From the NCBI GenBank assembly GCA_026647385.1, contig JAPKGY010000091.1, forward strand, positions 1-8,612: a DNA stretch of 8,612 nt, read 5' to 3'. The notes beneath the pieces were generated by a model. It had not been told where the DNA came from. It saw only the letters and a list, made by a program, of their open reading frames with translations, and searched no databases. Position 1 is the first letter of the stretch, and the number at the start of each line of letters is the position of its first letter. A program made the translations under genes and the position numbers. Of the stretch, positions 1-7,304 are shown piece after piece. This DNA comes from Phycisphaerae bacterium. GTDB lineage: Bacteria; Planctomycetota; Phycisphaerae; UBA1845; PWPN01.

Positions 1-123
1 CGCAGGCTGCTGGCGGAGTGGGACCAATGGGGCTGGCACCGCGTTACCTTCTACGGAGATCTGCGAAACCGCGTCGAGGATTTCTGCGCCCTGGCCGGCG
101 TCAAGGTGGTGCGGGAAGGGTGA
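1..123 (+). CDS. 3' end of an unidentified gene
   Basis: The first reading frame is open from the window edge and ends at TGA 121-123, giving the last 40 codons of a protein that begins outside the window. The visible tail is rich in W, R and V, contains WGWHRVTFYGDLRNRVEDFC and ends in VVREG. I do not recognise the family from this fragment. It reads like the end of a cytosolic enzyme domain, an amphipathic helix followed by a short beta strand, not like a membrane segment. It is the only plus-strand coding sequence I support, and its stop lies 6 bases from the stop of the converging sigma factor gene. Frame and composition fit the neighbours, so the partial-CDS call is fairly safe while the function is open. 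Confidence 0.6.
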   Translation, partial: RRLLAEWDQWGWHRVTFYGDLRNRVEDFCALAGVKVVREG

Positions 124-129
124 GGTCCC

Positions 130-1023
130 TCACGTTCGGCTCAGGAAGCCGACGGTGGATTCCATGATCCGGCGGCGAAGGGCCTGGCGGTCCTCGGCGT
201 CGCGGGCCCTCAGGTCGTCGAGGTTCGCCCGGCAGAACGAGCAGCCCAGGCGGTCCAGGTGGAACGCCGCGTACTGCCGCCACGGTTCGTCGAGCGTGCC
301 GAGCAGGTACGCGCCGAGCGTGCTTCGCTTCAGGCAGCTCAGCCGCTGCTCCTGCCAGATCGCGCTGACCAGATCGTCGGTCGGCCCGTCGTCCGAGACC
401 GGCACATCCGCTCCGACGAGTTCCTGAAGCCTGGCCAGGCAGCGATGCTTGAGCAGCGCGACGTGGTTGTGACTCGTTCCGGCGATCTCGGCGATGTCCT
501 TGTTGCGCAACTGGGAGTAGAAGATCATCTCGACAACCTGCAAGTCGCGGAAGTTGCCCGATTGCTTGTAGTGGTCGACGACTTCCCGCAACGCCGCGGC
601 GAGCGCGCGTTTGCGTTGCTCGCGCTGCTCGTCGCGCCGGGCGTACCAGCTTGCGGTCGGATCGGGCGCAGCCATGCGGGCGTCGGAGGCGTTGCTGTCA
701 TCCGCTCGCCGGCTGTTCAGCACGTCCTGCAGCAGGCAGACGTGAACGCCCCGGCCCCGGCCGGCATCGATGATCTTACGCCGCAGAATGGTGAACAGAT
801 ACGTCTCGAAGCCGGCGTCGCCGCGGAAGTTCGGCAGCGCCCGCAGGAAACTGATCAGCGTCTCCTGCACGAGGTCCTCGGCGTCGGATCGGTTGCGGGC
901 GTTGCTCCGCGCGAACGACAGCAACCGCCCCTCGAAGCGGTCGACGAACTGCGACCAGCCCTCGGAACTGCCCCCGCGGATCTGCTCGAGCAGATAGCGA
1001 TCGGCCTCGTTGAGTTCGCTCAT
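130..1023 (-). CDS. ECF-type RNA polymerase sigma factor with C-terminal zinc-knuckle-like domain
   Basis: This 297-residue protein is an ECF (group 4) sigma factor that would direct RNA polymerase to selected promoters. Region 2 spans about residues 20-89, with the DAEDLVQET core-binding motif at 47-55 and the promoter-melting/-10 segment FETYLFTILRRKIIDAGR at 72-89. Region 4 spans about 138-204, with its helix-turn-helix near NKDIAEIAGTSHNHVALLKH (174-193). An acidic linker separates them. It is longer than a typical ECF factor (roughly 170-220 residues) because of a tail from about 215 onward. That tail carries Cys230, His255, Cys261 and Cys264, resembling a ZAS-type zinc-binding anti-sigma module but with H-x5-C-x2-C spacing. 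The start is well fixed: an in-frame TAA lies at 1036-1038 and ATG 1021-1023 is the first start after it, although no strong Shine-Dalgarno precedes it. It lies 140 bases downstream of the kinase operon in the same direction. Confidence 0.93.
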   Translation of the reverse strand: MSELNEADRYLLEQIRGGSSEGWSQFVDRFEGRLLSFARSNARNRSDAEDLVQETLISFLRALPNFRGDAGFETYLFTILRRKIIDAGRGRGVHVCLLQDVLNSRRADDSNASDARMAAPDPTASWYARRDEQREQRKRALAAALREVVDHYKQSGNFRDLQVVEMIFYSQLRNKDIAEIAGTSHNHVALLKHRCLARLQELVGADVPVSDDGPTDDLVSAIWQEQRLSCLKRSTLGAYLLGTLDEPWRQYAAFHLDRLGCSFCRANLDDLRARDAEDRQALRRRIMESTVGFLSRT

Positions 1024-1090
1024 ACGTACATCGTCTTACCCGGGCTTCTGTCAGAGCCGGAAGCGGCAGCGCCCGGCCGGAACCTCACGG

Positions 1091-1130
1091 GGGGTCACGG
1101 GCGGCGCGGTCGCGGGGGCGACCTGACCCC
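1091..1130. promoter_or_regulatory. Composite stem-loop between the kinase operon and the sigma gene
   Basis: An inner perfect 6-bp stem (GGTCGC 1108-1113, loop GGGG, GCGACC 1118-1123) is extended by a 7-bp outer stem (GGGGTCA 1091-1097 with TGACCCC 1124-1130), leaving a one-sided 10-base bulge at 1098-1107. It sits 34 bases past the stop of the four-TM gene and about 70 bases before the sigma start. No T-run follows on the minus strand, so it is not a canonical intrinsic terminator. It could be a 3'-end stabiliser, a partial read-through barrier, or a structured leader of the sigma mRNA. The pairing is seen; the role is inferred. Confidence 0.5.
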
Positions 1131-1163
1131 TCGCTCCCGCTCGGGGCTCTCATTCCAGGCGTC

Positions 1164-2579
1164 TTACGCTACGAACGTCCAAATGAACAACACACCGACG
1201 GCTGCAAGTACCCCGGTCGCCAGCCGAACCGACCAGACATAGTAACCGCGGGTGGCTGCACTGAGAAAACCGTACACCGCCACGATGAGCACCAGCAGAC
1301 CAACGGCCGAAAAAAGGGTTCGCAGCATCAAAACGCGATGGGCGCCAGTCCGCGCCTGGTACGCATGTAGAAGTAGCCTGGCTTCGTCAGGCGTGACGTG
1401 AACCCGCACCGCCGATCGCCACACACTGCCGTAAGGCCTCTTGAACTCCTGCGTAAAGACGTCGGTTTTGAAGTCATGGGCTTTCAACCGGCGGTAACCC
1501 TCGGCATCCAGCCAGCGATAGAGGTCCTCCGGCCGTCGAAGTAAATCCGCTTGCCGCCCGGGCGACTGCATCAGTTGGCGGGACACGGGCTCGCGCAAGT
1601 GCGAAGCCGCGTCGCGCATCGCCTGGTCGATGGACCGGGCCCGGTCGGGGCAGAAGTTCTCCGACTCGCCCAGGACCCATGAGGCGGGATCGTCACGCGC
1701 ATTTCGCCAGCGATCGAAGTCGTCGTTCCAGGGTTTGTCGAGATACTCGACTCGTCGGCTGAATTCGCCCAGCGCCCCGCGGATCGTGCCTTCGAGAATA
1801 CCCGCATGCTCCGAGCCGTCGACGGACCAGGGTTCCTCGATCACGCTCAGGTACACGAAGACGCCGCCGTTGAGTGTCGCCACGTCCGGAGGGCGGATCG
1901 CCGGGCTTGTATGAATAGCCGCACTGAATCGCGGGTTATCCTGAAACACTTCCTGGACGGCAACGGCGGCCGCTTGGGTGAGCTTTTTTAATGATGGGCT
2001 CTGCCCTTCACCTTCGGCCCCCAGACTGGAGGAATAACCGATGTAGGCGATCCGGGGCAGGTCTGCTTCGGATGCGATCATCGCCTTATACTGCTTCGCC
2101 ACCAGCCGGGTCACCGCTCGGACGGCGGACTCCTGGCTCGCATGGATGTCCGGATCGAAGCCGGCTGCGGTCAGATCGCGTTTTTCCCCGCCGGATGATT
2201 CGGTCCACCCGCTCGACAGGTCGCGGGCCGCCGATGGCGCTGGGGTCGATGACGCAGCGATGGTGTGATCGTGCCTGGAATGCTCGACACATACCTCGCT
2301 CGCGTGACGCGGCCGCTCGGCCGTCCGGTGAGTCTCTAATTGCAGCGTCGTCGTTCGAGCGGTCGCGTTGGATGTGTGACGCACTTCATAGAGCAGGGAG
2401 CTGACCACGAAGAGGAACGCGAACATCACGGCAGCGAGGCTGCCAATGACGATTCGCCCGTTCCGCCCCGACCTGACGAACAGAAAAACGAGCAGAGCCA
2501 GCGGCAGAAACAAGAGAATCAGCAGCAATAGTCCTGCTAGGCTAATCCCGGGTACGGAAGGAGCCAGGTATCGGATCAT
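1164..2579 (-). CDS. Four-TM membrane protein with a large central, probably extracytoplasmic, domain
   Basis: I do not recognise this 471-residue family. Hydrophobic segments lie at about 12-35, 43-63, 418-439 and 449-470, so two TM helices frame each end of a soluble domain of about 350 residues. The basic short loops RSGRNGR (36-42) and around 441-452 should be cytoplasmic by the positive-inside rule, placing both termini and the central domain outside the membrane. Residues 65-145 are low-complexity (His/Thr/Ser/Arg-rich) and look like a flexible stalk. The folded part, about 148-410, is mixed alpha/beta, with a run LPRIAYIGYSSSLG at 174-187 and a later GGVFVYLSVIEEPW at 238-251. The start overlaps the kinase stop as ATGA and has a GGGAGG 7 bases upstream. 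A sensor or assembly partner for the kinase is plausible but unproven. Confidence 0.85.
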   Translation of the reverse strand: MIRYLAPSVPGISLAGLLLLILLFLPLALLVFLFVRSGRNGRIVIGSLAAVMFAFLFVVSSLLYEVRHTSNATARTTTLQLETHRTAERPRHASEVCVEHSRHDHTIAASSTPAPSAARDLSSGWTESSGGEKRDLTAAGFDPDIHASQESAVRAVTRLVAKQYKAMIASEADLPRIAYIGYSSSLGAEGEGQSPSLKKLTQAAAVAVQEVFQDNPRFSAAIHTSPAIRPPDVATLNGGVFVYLSVIEEPWSVDGSEHAGILEGTIRGALGEFSRRVEYLDKPWNDDFDRWRNARDDPASWVLGESENFCPDRARSIDQAMRDAASHLREPVSRQLMQSPGRQADLLRRPEDLYRWLDAEGYRRLKAHDFKTDVFTQEFKRPYGSVWRSAVRVHVTPDEARLLLHAYQARTGAHRVLMLRTLFSAVGLLVLIVAVYGFLSAATRGYYVWSVRLATGVLAAVGVLFIWTFVA

Positions 2580-5461
2580 GACACCACCTCCCGATCGTTG
2601 GCGATCAGACTCGCGGATCGACGACGGCGCGAAGGCCAGGTGAACAACGCCAGGCCGGTCATGGCCGCGATCCCGGCCATGATCGCCGGCCCGTCGTCCA
2701 GCCGGTCCAGGAATGATTCCACCGCCGGCCCGAGACGTGCGTTGTTGGACATGTCGATGATCTCAGGCCAGGGGATGCGTCTGAAGCCTTCGTCCAGAGA
2801 CACAATCGCCAGCATCATCGCGCCCGCTCCCAGCAGGGCGCGGAGCATATGCCCGGCGCCCTCCGGACGGCGGGCGATAAGGACCAGCAGCGTGCCGGCC
2901 GCGGTGAGCAGCCAGAACAGATTCCACGACAACCGCTCCAGAAGTGCCGGCCAATTGTCGTATCCGAATAGATCGTGCATCTCCCGGGCGGCATGCGCAT
3001 CGGGCCAGCCGGCGGCCAGAATGGCGGGGAACCGGATGGCTGCCCCGAATCCGAGCACACAAGCCGCCACCAGAAGGATGCCGCCGGCGATTGCCAGGAT
3101 CACCTCGCCGGCGGTGAGCGACCGCCGCGCCAAAGAGGGTGTCCACGCGCCGATCGAGGAGGCCTTCTTTGCCGGCGGAGGGGCGTCCTTGAGCTCCTTC
3201 ACGTCCCACCAGGCCATTAACGGTCGTCCAAACTTGTCGCGGAATGTTCCGGTGACGATGAAGACGATGTCCACAACCGTGCCCACGTGCAGGAAACCGA
3301 GCGTGCAAAGCCACAGCAGGCCCGTGCCGACTTTTCCGACGTAGAACCGGTGCAGGCCCGCCACGGGGATGACAAATGCCGCGCAGGCCAGCAGGAGCGC
3401 TCCACCGCGAAGCCGATCGGAGCAATGGGCCGGTTTAGCCGCGGGTACTTCGCCGGCCGTCGGCCGATCGCGCGTGCTCTGAACCGGGACGACGACCCGC
3501 CCTGGCGGTATCTGCGATGCATTCCCCGTGCCTTGGACCGCGGTGGCCTGCGGCGCGAACGGCTTTGCCGATGCCACCCCGGGCCGCGCAACAGCCAATG
3601 ATCGCCCCGCCTGCGGATCGAACGGACTGAGAATCTGAGCGAGGAGGACTACACCCGCCATCGTGCCTGCCGCCATGCCCTTATCGCCACTGAAGGGGTC
3701 GGCAAGCACAAACGCCAGAAAGCCCGCCAGTAAGGTAATTCTCAGGGAAATCCGGGCTCGGCGGTTCGGCGCGGTGAGTTTGGCCCAGTTCAACAGCAGC
3801 AGCACGATACCGCATGCGAGCAAGGTTCCGGATACGTGCCTGAAGGACAAGCCGCCCGTGAAGGCGGCCAGCAGACCGAGCCCATACGCTGCTGCCAGCA
3901 GTGGGAACACATAAACTGCCCGGCCCAGTTCGTTCCGGACTCCGGCCCGGCCGTTTCTCGCCAGACCCGCGAGAACGACGGCTCCCAGATACCCACCCAG
4001 GCACAGCATCAGAGAGACCAGCATTACCCGGAGCAGTGTCTCCCCGGCATGTCCCTTCAGAAACCCAGTTTGATAGGCCACAAGAGCAACGATGAGGAAC
4101 AGTACGGTGTAAGTACAGCCCATCATGCCGTAAACCAAGCGGCCAAGCAGCGGTTCGCTTTCGATGGCCGACGAAAACAGTCCCTTGGTACTGACGATCC
4201 CTGCGGCGGTCGCGCCGATGAGCACAAACGACAGCAGCATCCAAAACGGTCCGTCTGTGTACCGCGCGTATTCGCACAGCCAGCCTGTCCCGACGGACAC
4301 GAACAATGCCGCCATGACCGCCAGCAACCGGCGCTGGTTCCAGGTGAGCGGGTCGCGCGCGGGATCGACGAGTCCGACGCCCTGGGTCGTCCCCGGCATG
4401 CGCGGCTCGGGCGAGGCCGATCGGCCGGCCAGGCGGTCGCCGATCATCTGCATCTTGCGGGCCAAGTGCTCCTGTTTCTGCTCCCAGCGTCGGCCGACAT
4501 CCTGCATTCTGCGCGAGACATGCTCCCAAGTGCCGGCCGGCGGCGGTTCGGCGCCATCCAGCCGATTCACTTCCCCCGACGACCCGCCGCCCACGGTCAC
4601 CGTGCGGGCAACGCGGTCCGCCACCATGGTCAGGCTCTCGGGGCTGAAGTGCGACACGCTGTTGCGGATGTGCTCGGTGCCGAAGATGGCTTCGACCATC
4701 TCTTGCGCGCTGTGGTAGCGGTCGGCCGGGTTCTTGGCCATCGCCTTGCGGATCACCGTCGCGAAGGGTTCCTCGATTTCCTTCAGATCGGGCTCAGCCA
4801 TCAGGTGTTTCATCAGGATCTCGCCGTGGCTGCCGCCGAGGAATGGCGTCTGCCCGGTGAGCATCTCGTAAAGCACGCAACCGAGCGCGTACACGTCGAT
4901 GGATGCGTCGTATTTGCCCTGGCCGATCTCCGGAGCCATGTAGTGAACCGTGCCGACGGTGATCGTCTGCCCGCTGTGTTTGCTGGCAGCCATCGCCTTG
5001 CTCAGGCCGTAGTCGCCGATCTTGACGTAGCCGTCCTCGTAGAAAATGTTGCCCGGTTTCAGATCGCGATGCACCACGCCCCGGTCGTGCAGATACGTCA
5101 GCCCCTTGGCGATCTCGCGCAGAAAAAACGCCGCCTTCTGCGCGCCCAGCCCCGCGGGCGAGTCGTCGAGCAGTTCCCGCAACGACGGCCCGCTCACGTA
5201 CTCCATAATCACGAACGGAACACCCTCGTCGTTGTGCCGAACGTCGAAGATGGTCACGAGGTGCGGGCTCTTGAGGTTCATGCACGCGCCGACGCCGCGC
5301 AGCTCGATCTGCTCGTAGCCCTGGATGATCTTGAGGGCAACCTCCCGGCCGGCATCACTGACGGCGAAGTACACCTCGCCGAAGCCGCCGCGCCCGACGG
5401 CCCGATGGATGGTATAGCCCTCCAGCGGCCGATCGCCATGTTTGTAGCGGAATCCGTCCAT
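2576..5461 (-). CDS. Membrane-bound Hanks-type serine/threonine protein kinase with TM2 domain
   Basis: This 961-residue protein starts with a complete kinase domain (about 16-261): glycine loop GRGGFGEVY (23-31), ATP-anchoring Lys44 in VALKI, catalytic HRDLKPGN (131-138; Asp133, Lys135, Asn138), metal-binding DYG (150-152, a variant of DFG), MAPE (175-178), Asp189 and Arg248. The activation loop offers Thr166, Thr168 and Thr171 as phosphorylation sites. A charged helical, possibly coiled-coil stretch (311-345) leads to about eight hydrophobic segments between 377 and 612, a Pro/Ala-rich linker (615-680), and a TM2 domain (about 684-742) with the diagnostic GLHRFYVGKVGTG (702-714) and Asp731. 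About four more hydrophobic segments follow (783-806, 845-863, 871-889, 925-941). The domain is expected to phosphorylate Ser/Thr at the cytoplasmic membrane face. ATG 5459-5461 is preceded by GAGG at 9 bases, 38 bases after the upstream gene. Confidence 0.95.
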   Translation of the reverse strand: MDGFRYKHGDRPLEGYTIHRAVGRGGFGEVYFAVSDAGREVALKIIQGYEQIELRGVGACMNLKSPHLVTIFDVRHNDEGVPFVIMEYVSGPSLRELLDDSPAGLGAQKAAFFLREIAKGLTYLHDRGVVHRDLKPGNIFYEDGYVKIGDYGLSKAMAASKHSGQTITVGTVHYMAPEIGQGKYDASIDVYALGCVLYEMLTGQTPFLGGSHGEILMKHLMAEPDLKEIEEPFATVIRKAMAKNPADRYHSAQEMVEAIFGTEHIRNSVSHFSPESLTMVADRVARTVTVGGGSSGEVNRLDGAEPPPAGTWEHVSRRMQDVGRRWEQKQEHLARKMQMIGDRLAGRSASPEPRMPGTTQGVGLVDPARDPLTWNQRRLLAVMAALFVSVGTGWLCEYARYTDGPFWMLLSFVLIGATAAGIVSTKGLFSSAIESEPLLGRLVYGMMGCTYTVLFLIVALVAYQTGFLKGHAGETLLRVMLVSLMLCLGGYLGAVVLAGLARNGRAGVRNELGRAVYVFPLLAAAYGLGLLAAFTGGLSFRHVSGTLLACGIVLLLLNWAKLTAPNRRARISLRITLLAGFLAFVLADPFSGDKGMAAGTMAGVVLLAQILSPFDPQAGRSLAVARPGVASAKPFAPQATAVQGTGNASQIPPGRVVVPVQSTRDRPTAGEVPAAKPAHCSDRLRGGALLLACAAFVIPVAGLHRFYVGKVGTGLLWLCTLGFLHVGTVVDIVFIVTGTFRDKFGRPLMAWWDVKELKDAPPPAKKASSIGAWTPSLARRSLTAGEVILAIAGGILLVAACVLGFGAAIRFPAILAAGWPDAHAAREMHDLFGYDNWPALLERLSWNLFWLLTAAGTLLVLIARRPEGAGHMLRALLGAGAMMLAIVSLDEGFRRIPWPEIIDMSNNARLGPAVESFLDRLDDGPAIMAGIAAMTGLALFTWPSRRRRSASLIANDREVVS
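2587..2592 (-). promoter_or_regulatory. Ribosome binding site of the four-TM gene inside the kinase 3' end
   Basis: GGGAGG on the minus strand, 7 bases upstream of ATG 2579-2577, is a strong Shine-Dalgarno embedded in the last kinase codons. The kinase TGA (2578-2576) overlaps the ATG by four bases (2576-2579). This fixes the start and points to translational coupling, hence near-stoichiometric production with the kinase. Confidence 0.75.
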
Positions 5462-5500
5462 TGGGGTTGTCCTCGTGATCTCAACTCCCCACGTGCACGC

Positions 5501-7075
5501 CTACACCCTCGCGGCTACAAAAGACACCGCGTCGATCCTCACGTGGGCCTCCATCGGAATCCCTTCCGAACGTCTCAGCGATCGATCCTCCACCCTCACG
5601 TCGACCTCGCTTCGGCTGACCAGCCGATCGTCGTGGACCGCCAGTACGACCGGGCGCGCCAGGGCGTCCGCCCGAATGTGCGTCGACGAGCCCGGCCCCA
5701 TCACCAGCGTGCGATCCAGCAGGATGATCCGCCGCACGTCGCCGCTGGGCAGCCGCGCGCCGGACAGTTGCAGCACCGCCGTCGTGCTGGCCGCCGTCGG
5801 CAACGTAAACCTCAACCGGCAGCGCGGCGACAACGCAATGGTATCGCCGTCAGCCAGCAGTTTGCGCGTCACCGGCTTCTCATTGACCGCCACCGCCTGC
5901 TTCGATACGAGGAAGTAATCTTCGTCGATACGCTCGATGGCGGCCGTCGGCAGGTTCGGCTCAGCCGCCAGTCCGATGTCCGGCCTGTGCGAGGAACCGA
6001 TCGGCCCGATCGTGACCCACCGATCGCGCACCACCAGGTAGCTCCCCGCTCCATCGACGTGAAGCATGAACCGGTTCGGCAGCCGATCGCCGCCTTCCAG
6101 GCGGACGGTGTCGTCCGGTCGCACGGGCTCCGGACTCTCGGACGGTTCGCTCATCGTCGCCGACTCCGGCGCGAGCGACCACCTCCGGGCCCGCAGGCCC
6201 AGCGGGCCGCCGCGCAACTCCTCGAGACTCTGGGCAGCCTGTTCCACCGCCCGAAGCGCATCCCGGATCCATCCCGCGCCGGGTCGGACCGCCGCCAACC
6301 GGCGCAGCACCTCACCGGCGGACCGCAACTGCCCTCGATCCACCTCGGCCTGCGCCTGCCGACACTCCGCGAGGACGCCCCCCGCCTCGGTCAGCGCGAC
6401 GGTCTCGCCCGCCAGCGGCCGAAGCCGCCGCACCAGGACCTCCGCTCGGTCCAGCCGTCCGGCATCGATCGCGCCGCTGATCTCACCGCCGACGGCCGAA
6501 ATCACCCGGCCGATCAGTTCCGCCAGCGATTTATTGGAGGCGTGGCGGTCTCTGGCTGCCATCAGATGATCAATCGCCTCGTCCCAGCGATCCGCCGCGA
6601 CCGCTGCCCGTGCTCGATCGACATGCTCCTGGGCCTCGGCCCGGACGACGTCAACTCGGTTGCGAAGGCTAGCCGCCCGGGCACTATCCGTTTCGAGATC
6701 CGCCAGCATGCCCGCACACATCGACAGCCGGCCGTTCTCCATCTGCCGCCGGGCAGCCTCGAGCACGTCAGCCCGGTGACGATCGTCATCCTGGCGGCGG
6801 GCCGCTGCCTGGCGGATCGCCTCGTGCAGGTCCGCCGCCTCCGTCAGGTTTCCGCCGAGTTTGGCCGCCTTTTCGCAGTCGGCCTGCGCCTGGGGCCACC
6901 GTTGCTCCGCCAGGTGTTGGCGGCCGCGTTCGACGAACGCCCGGGCCAGCCGGCCGATCAGATCCTGACCGCGCCGGTGAGCCCGGAGTTCGGCGTCCTG
7001 GACGAGGTCGTACGCCTCATCCAAACGCCGGTTACGCATCGCCGTCTCGGCTTGTCGGATTCGCAGGAACAGCAC
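5501..7075 (-). CDS. Helical-repeat protein with degenerate FHA domain(s), kinase partner candidate
   Basis: The protein is about 524 residues from GTG 7073-7075; a TTG at 7112-7114 would add 13. Numbering here follows the longer form. Residues 14-300 are almost entirely charged alpha-helix with repeating units such as MRNRRLDEAYDLV and AADRWDEAIDHL, resembling TPR-like repeats. An acidic, Ser/Pro-rich linker (305-330) leads to an FHA-like beta domain (about 340-430): VTIGPIGSSHRPDIGL, YFLV, VAVNEKPV and LADGDTIAL follow the FHA pattern. However, the usual phospho-contact residues are changed: the Arg after the first Gly is Pro361, and the SxxH position reads TAAI (380-383). A second strand-rich segment (452-537) with VMGPGSSTHI may be another diverged copy. 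FHA domains normally bind phosphothreonine. Position just before the kinase suggests an adaptor, perhaps phospho-independent. GAGGG 8 bases upstream of the GTG favours that start. Confidence 0.85.
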   Translation of the reverse strand: MLFLRIRQAETAMRNRRLDEAYDLVQDAELRAHRRGQDLIGRLARAFVERGRQHLAEQRWPQAQADCEKAAKLGGNLTEAADLHEAIRQAAARRQDDDRHRADVLEAARRQMENGRLSMCAGMLADLETDSARAASLRNRVDVVRAEAQEHVDRARAAVAADRWDEAIDHLMAARDRHASNKSLAELIGRVISAVGGEISGAIDAGRLDRAEVLVRRLRPLAGETVALTEAGGVLAECRQAQAEVDRGQLRSAGEVLRRLAAVRPGAGWIRDALRAVEQAAQSLEELRGGPLGLRARRWSLAPESATMSEPSESPEPVRPDDTVRLEGGDRLPNRFMLHVDGAGSYLVVRDRWVTIGPIGSSHRPDIGLAAEPNLPTAAIERIDEDYFLVSKQAVAVNEKPVTRKLLADGDTIALSPRCRLRFTLPTAASTTAVLQLSGARLPSGDVRRIILLDRTLVMGPGSSTHIRADALARPVVLAVHDDRLVSRSEVDVRVEDRSLRRSEGIPMEAHVRIDAVSFVAARV

Positions 7076-7083
7076 AGCCTCGA

Positions 7084-7097
7084 CCCTCAGTATACCA
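7084..7097 (-). promoter_or_regulatory. Candidate extended -10 (TGGTATACT) overlapping a GAGGG ribosome site
   Basis: On the minus strand TGGTATACT (7097-7089) fits an extended -10 element (TGn plus a TATAAT-like hexamer), with no good -35 at 16-18 bases. GAGGG (7088-7084) follows directly and sits 8 bases before GTG 7075. The two readings compete: a transcript starting about 7 bases after the -10 would lack the GAGGG, so translation would then be nearly leaderless or begin at ATG 7039. If transcription starts further upstream, GAGGG serves the GTG. Only one is likely right. Confidence 0.25.
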
Positions 7098-7138
7098 CCA
7101 TTTGACCAACCCAACCGATTTCAACCGGCAGAGCCGGA

Positions 7139-7270
7139 GAATGCCGAATGACGAAATCCAAAGGACGAATCAAACCCGAATGACGAAGGTCCGCCCGGGA
7201 GGGACGAACCCTATTCAGATCAGCGGCCGGACCTCGCCTCCTTGAAACCATCGGGCATTCGTCATTCATG
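7139..7270. repeat. GAATGACGAA/GAATGCC intergenic repeat cluster
   Basis: GAATGACGAA occurs directly at 7146-7155 and 7178-7187 and inverted at 7258-7267. GAATGCC at 7139-7145 has its inverted partner GGCATTC at 7254-7260. Related degenerate words (GGACGAAT at 7163-7170, GGGACGAA at 7201-7208) lie between. The segment is less GC-rich than the flanks and is bounded by words in opposite orientation, like a decayed palindromic or MITE-like unit. Such GAATGACGAA strings are, to my recollection, common in planctomycete intergenic DNA; genome copy number cannot be seen here. Confidence 0.55.
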
Positions 7271-7304
7271 AGACATTGGTTATTGGAGCATTTCACGCTT
7301 CGAT

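Noticed and set aside
124..129. A shared terminator between the converging partial gene and sigma gene
   Set aside because: Only 6 bases separate the stops, and I found no convincing stem-loop with a T-run around them on either strand.
259..1242. A 327-codon plus-strand frame opposite the sigma factor gene
   Set aside because: The minus strand has clear sigma regions 2 and 4. This frame has no recognisable domain and runs through the intergenic hairpin into the next gene.
2763..3425. A 220-codon alternative minus-strand frame inside the kinase gene
   Set aside because: It is an out-of-frame shadow of the TM2-containing region, Arg/Gly/Pro-rich and without motifs. There is no sign of a frameshift in the kinase frame.
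3836..7105. A 1089-codon open frame on the plus strand spanning the kinase and FHA-protein genes
   Set aside because: It lies antisense to two genes with clear motifs. The translation is rich in His, Arg, Gln, Pro and Ala without domain motifs, as expected for a shadow frame in GC-rich DNA.
7139..7270. A CRISPR array
   Set aside because: The repeated words are about 10 bases, unevenly spaced and in both orientations. There are no regular spacers and no cas genes.
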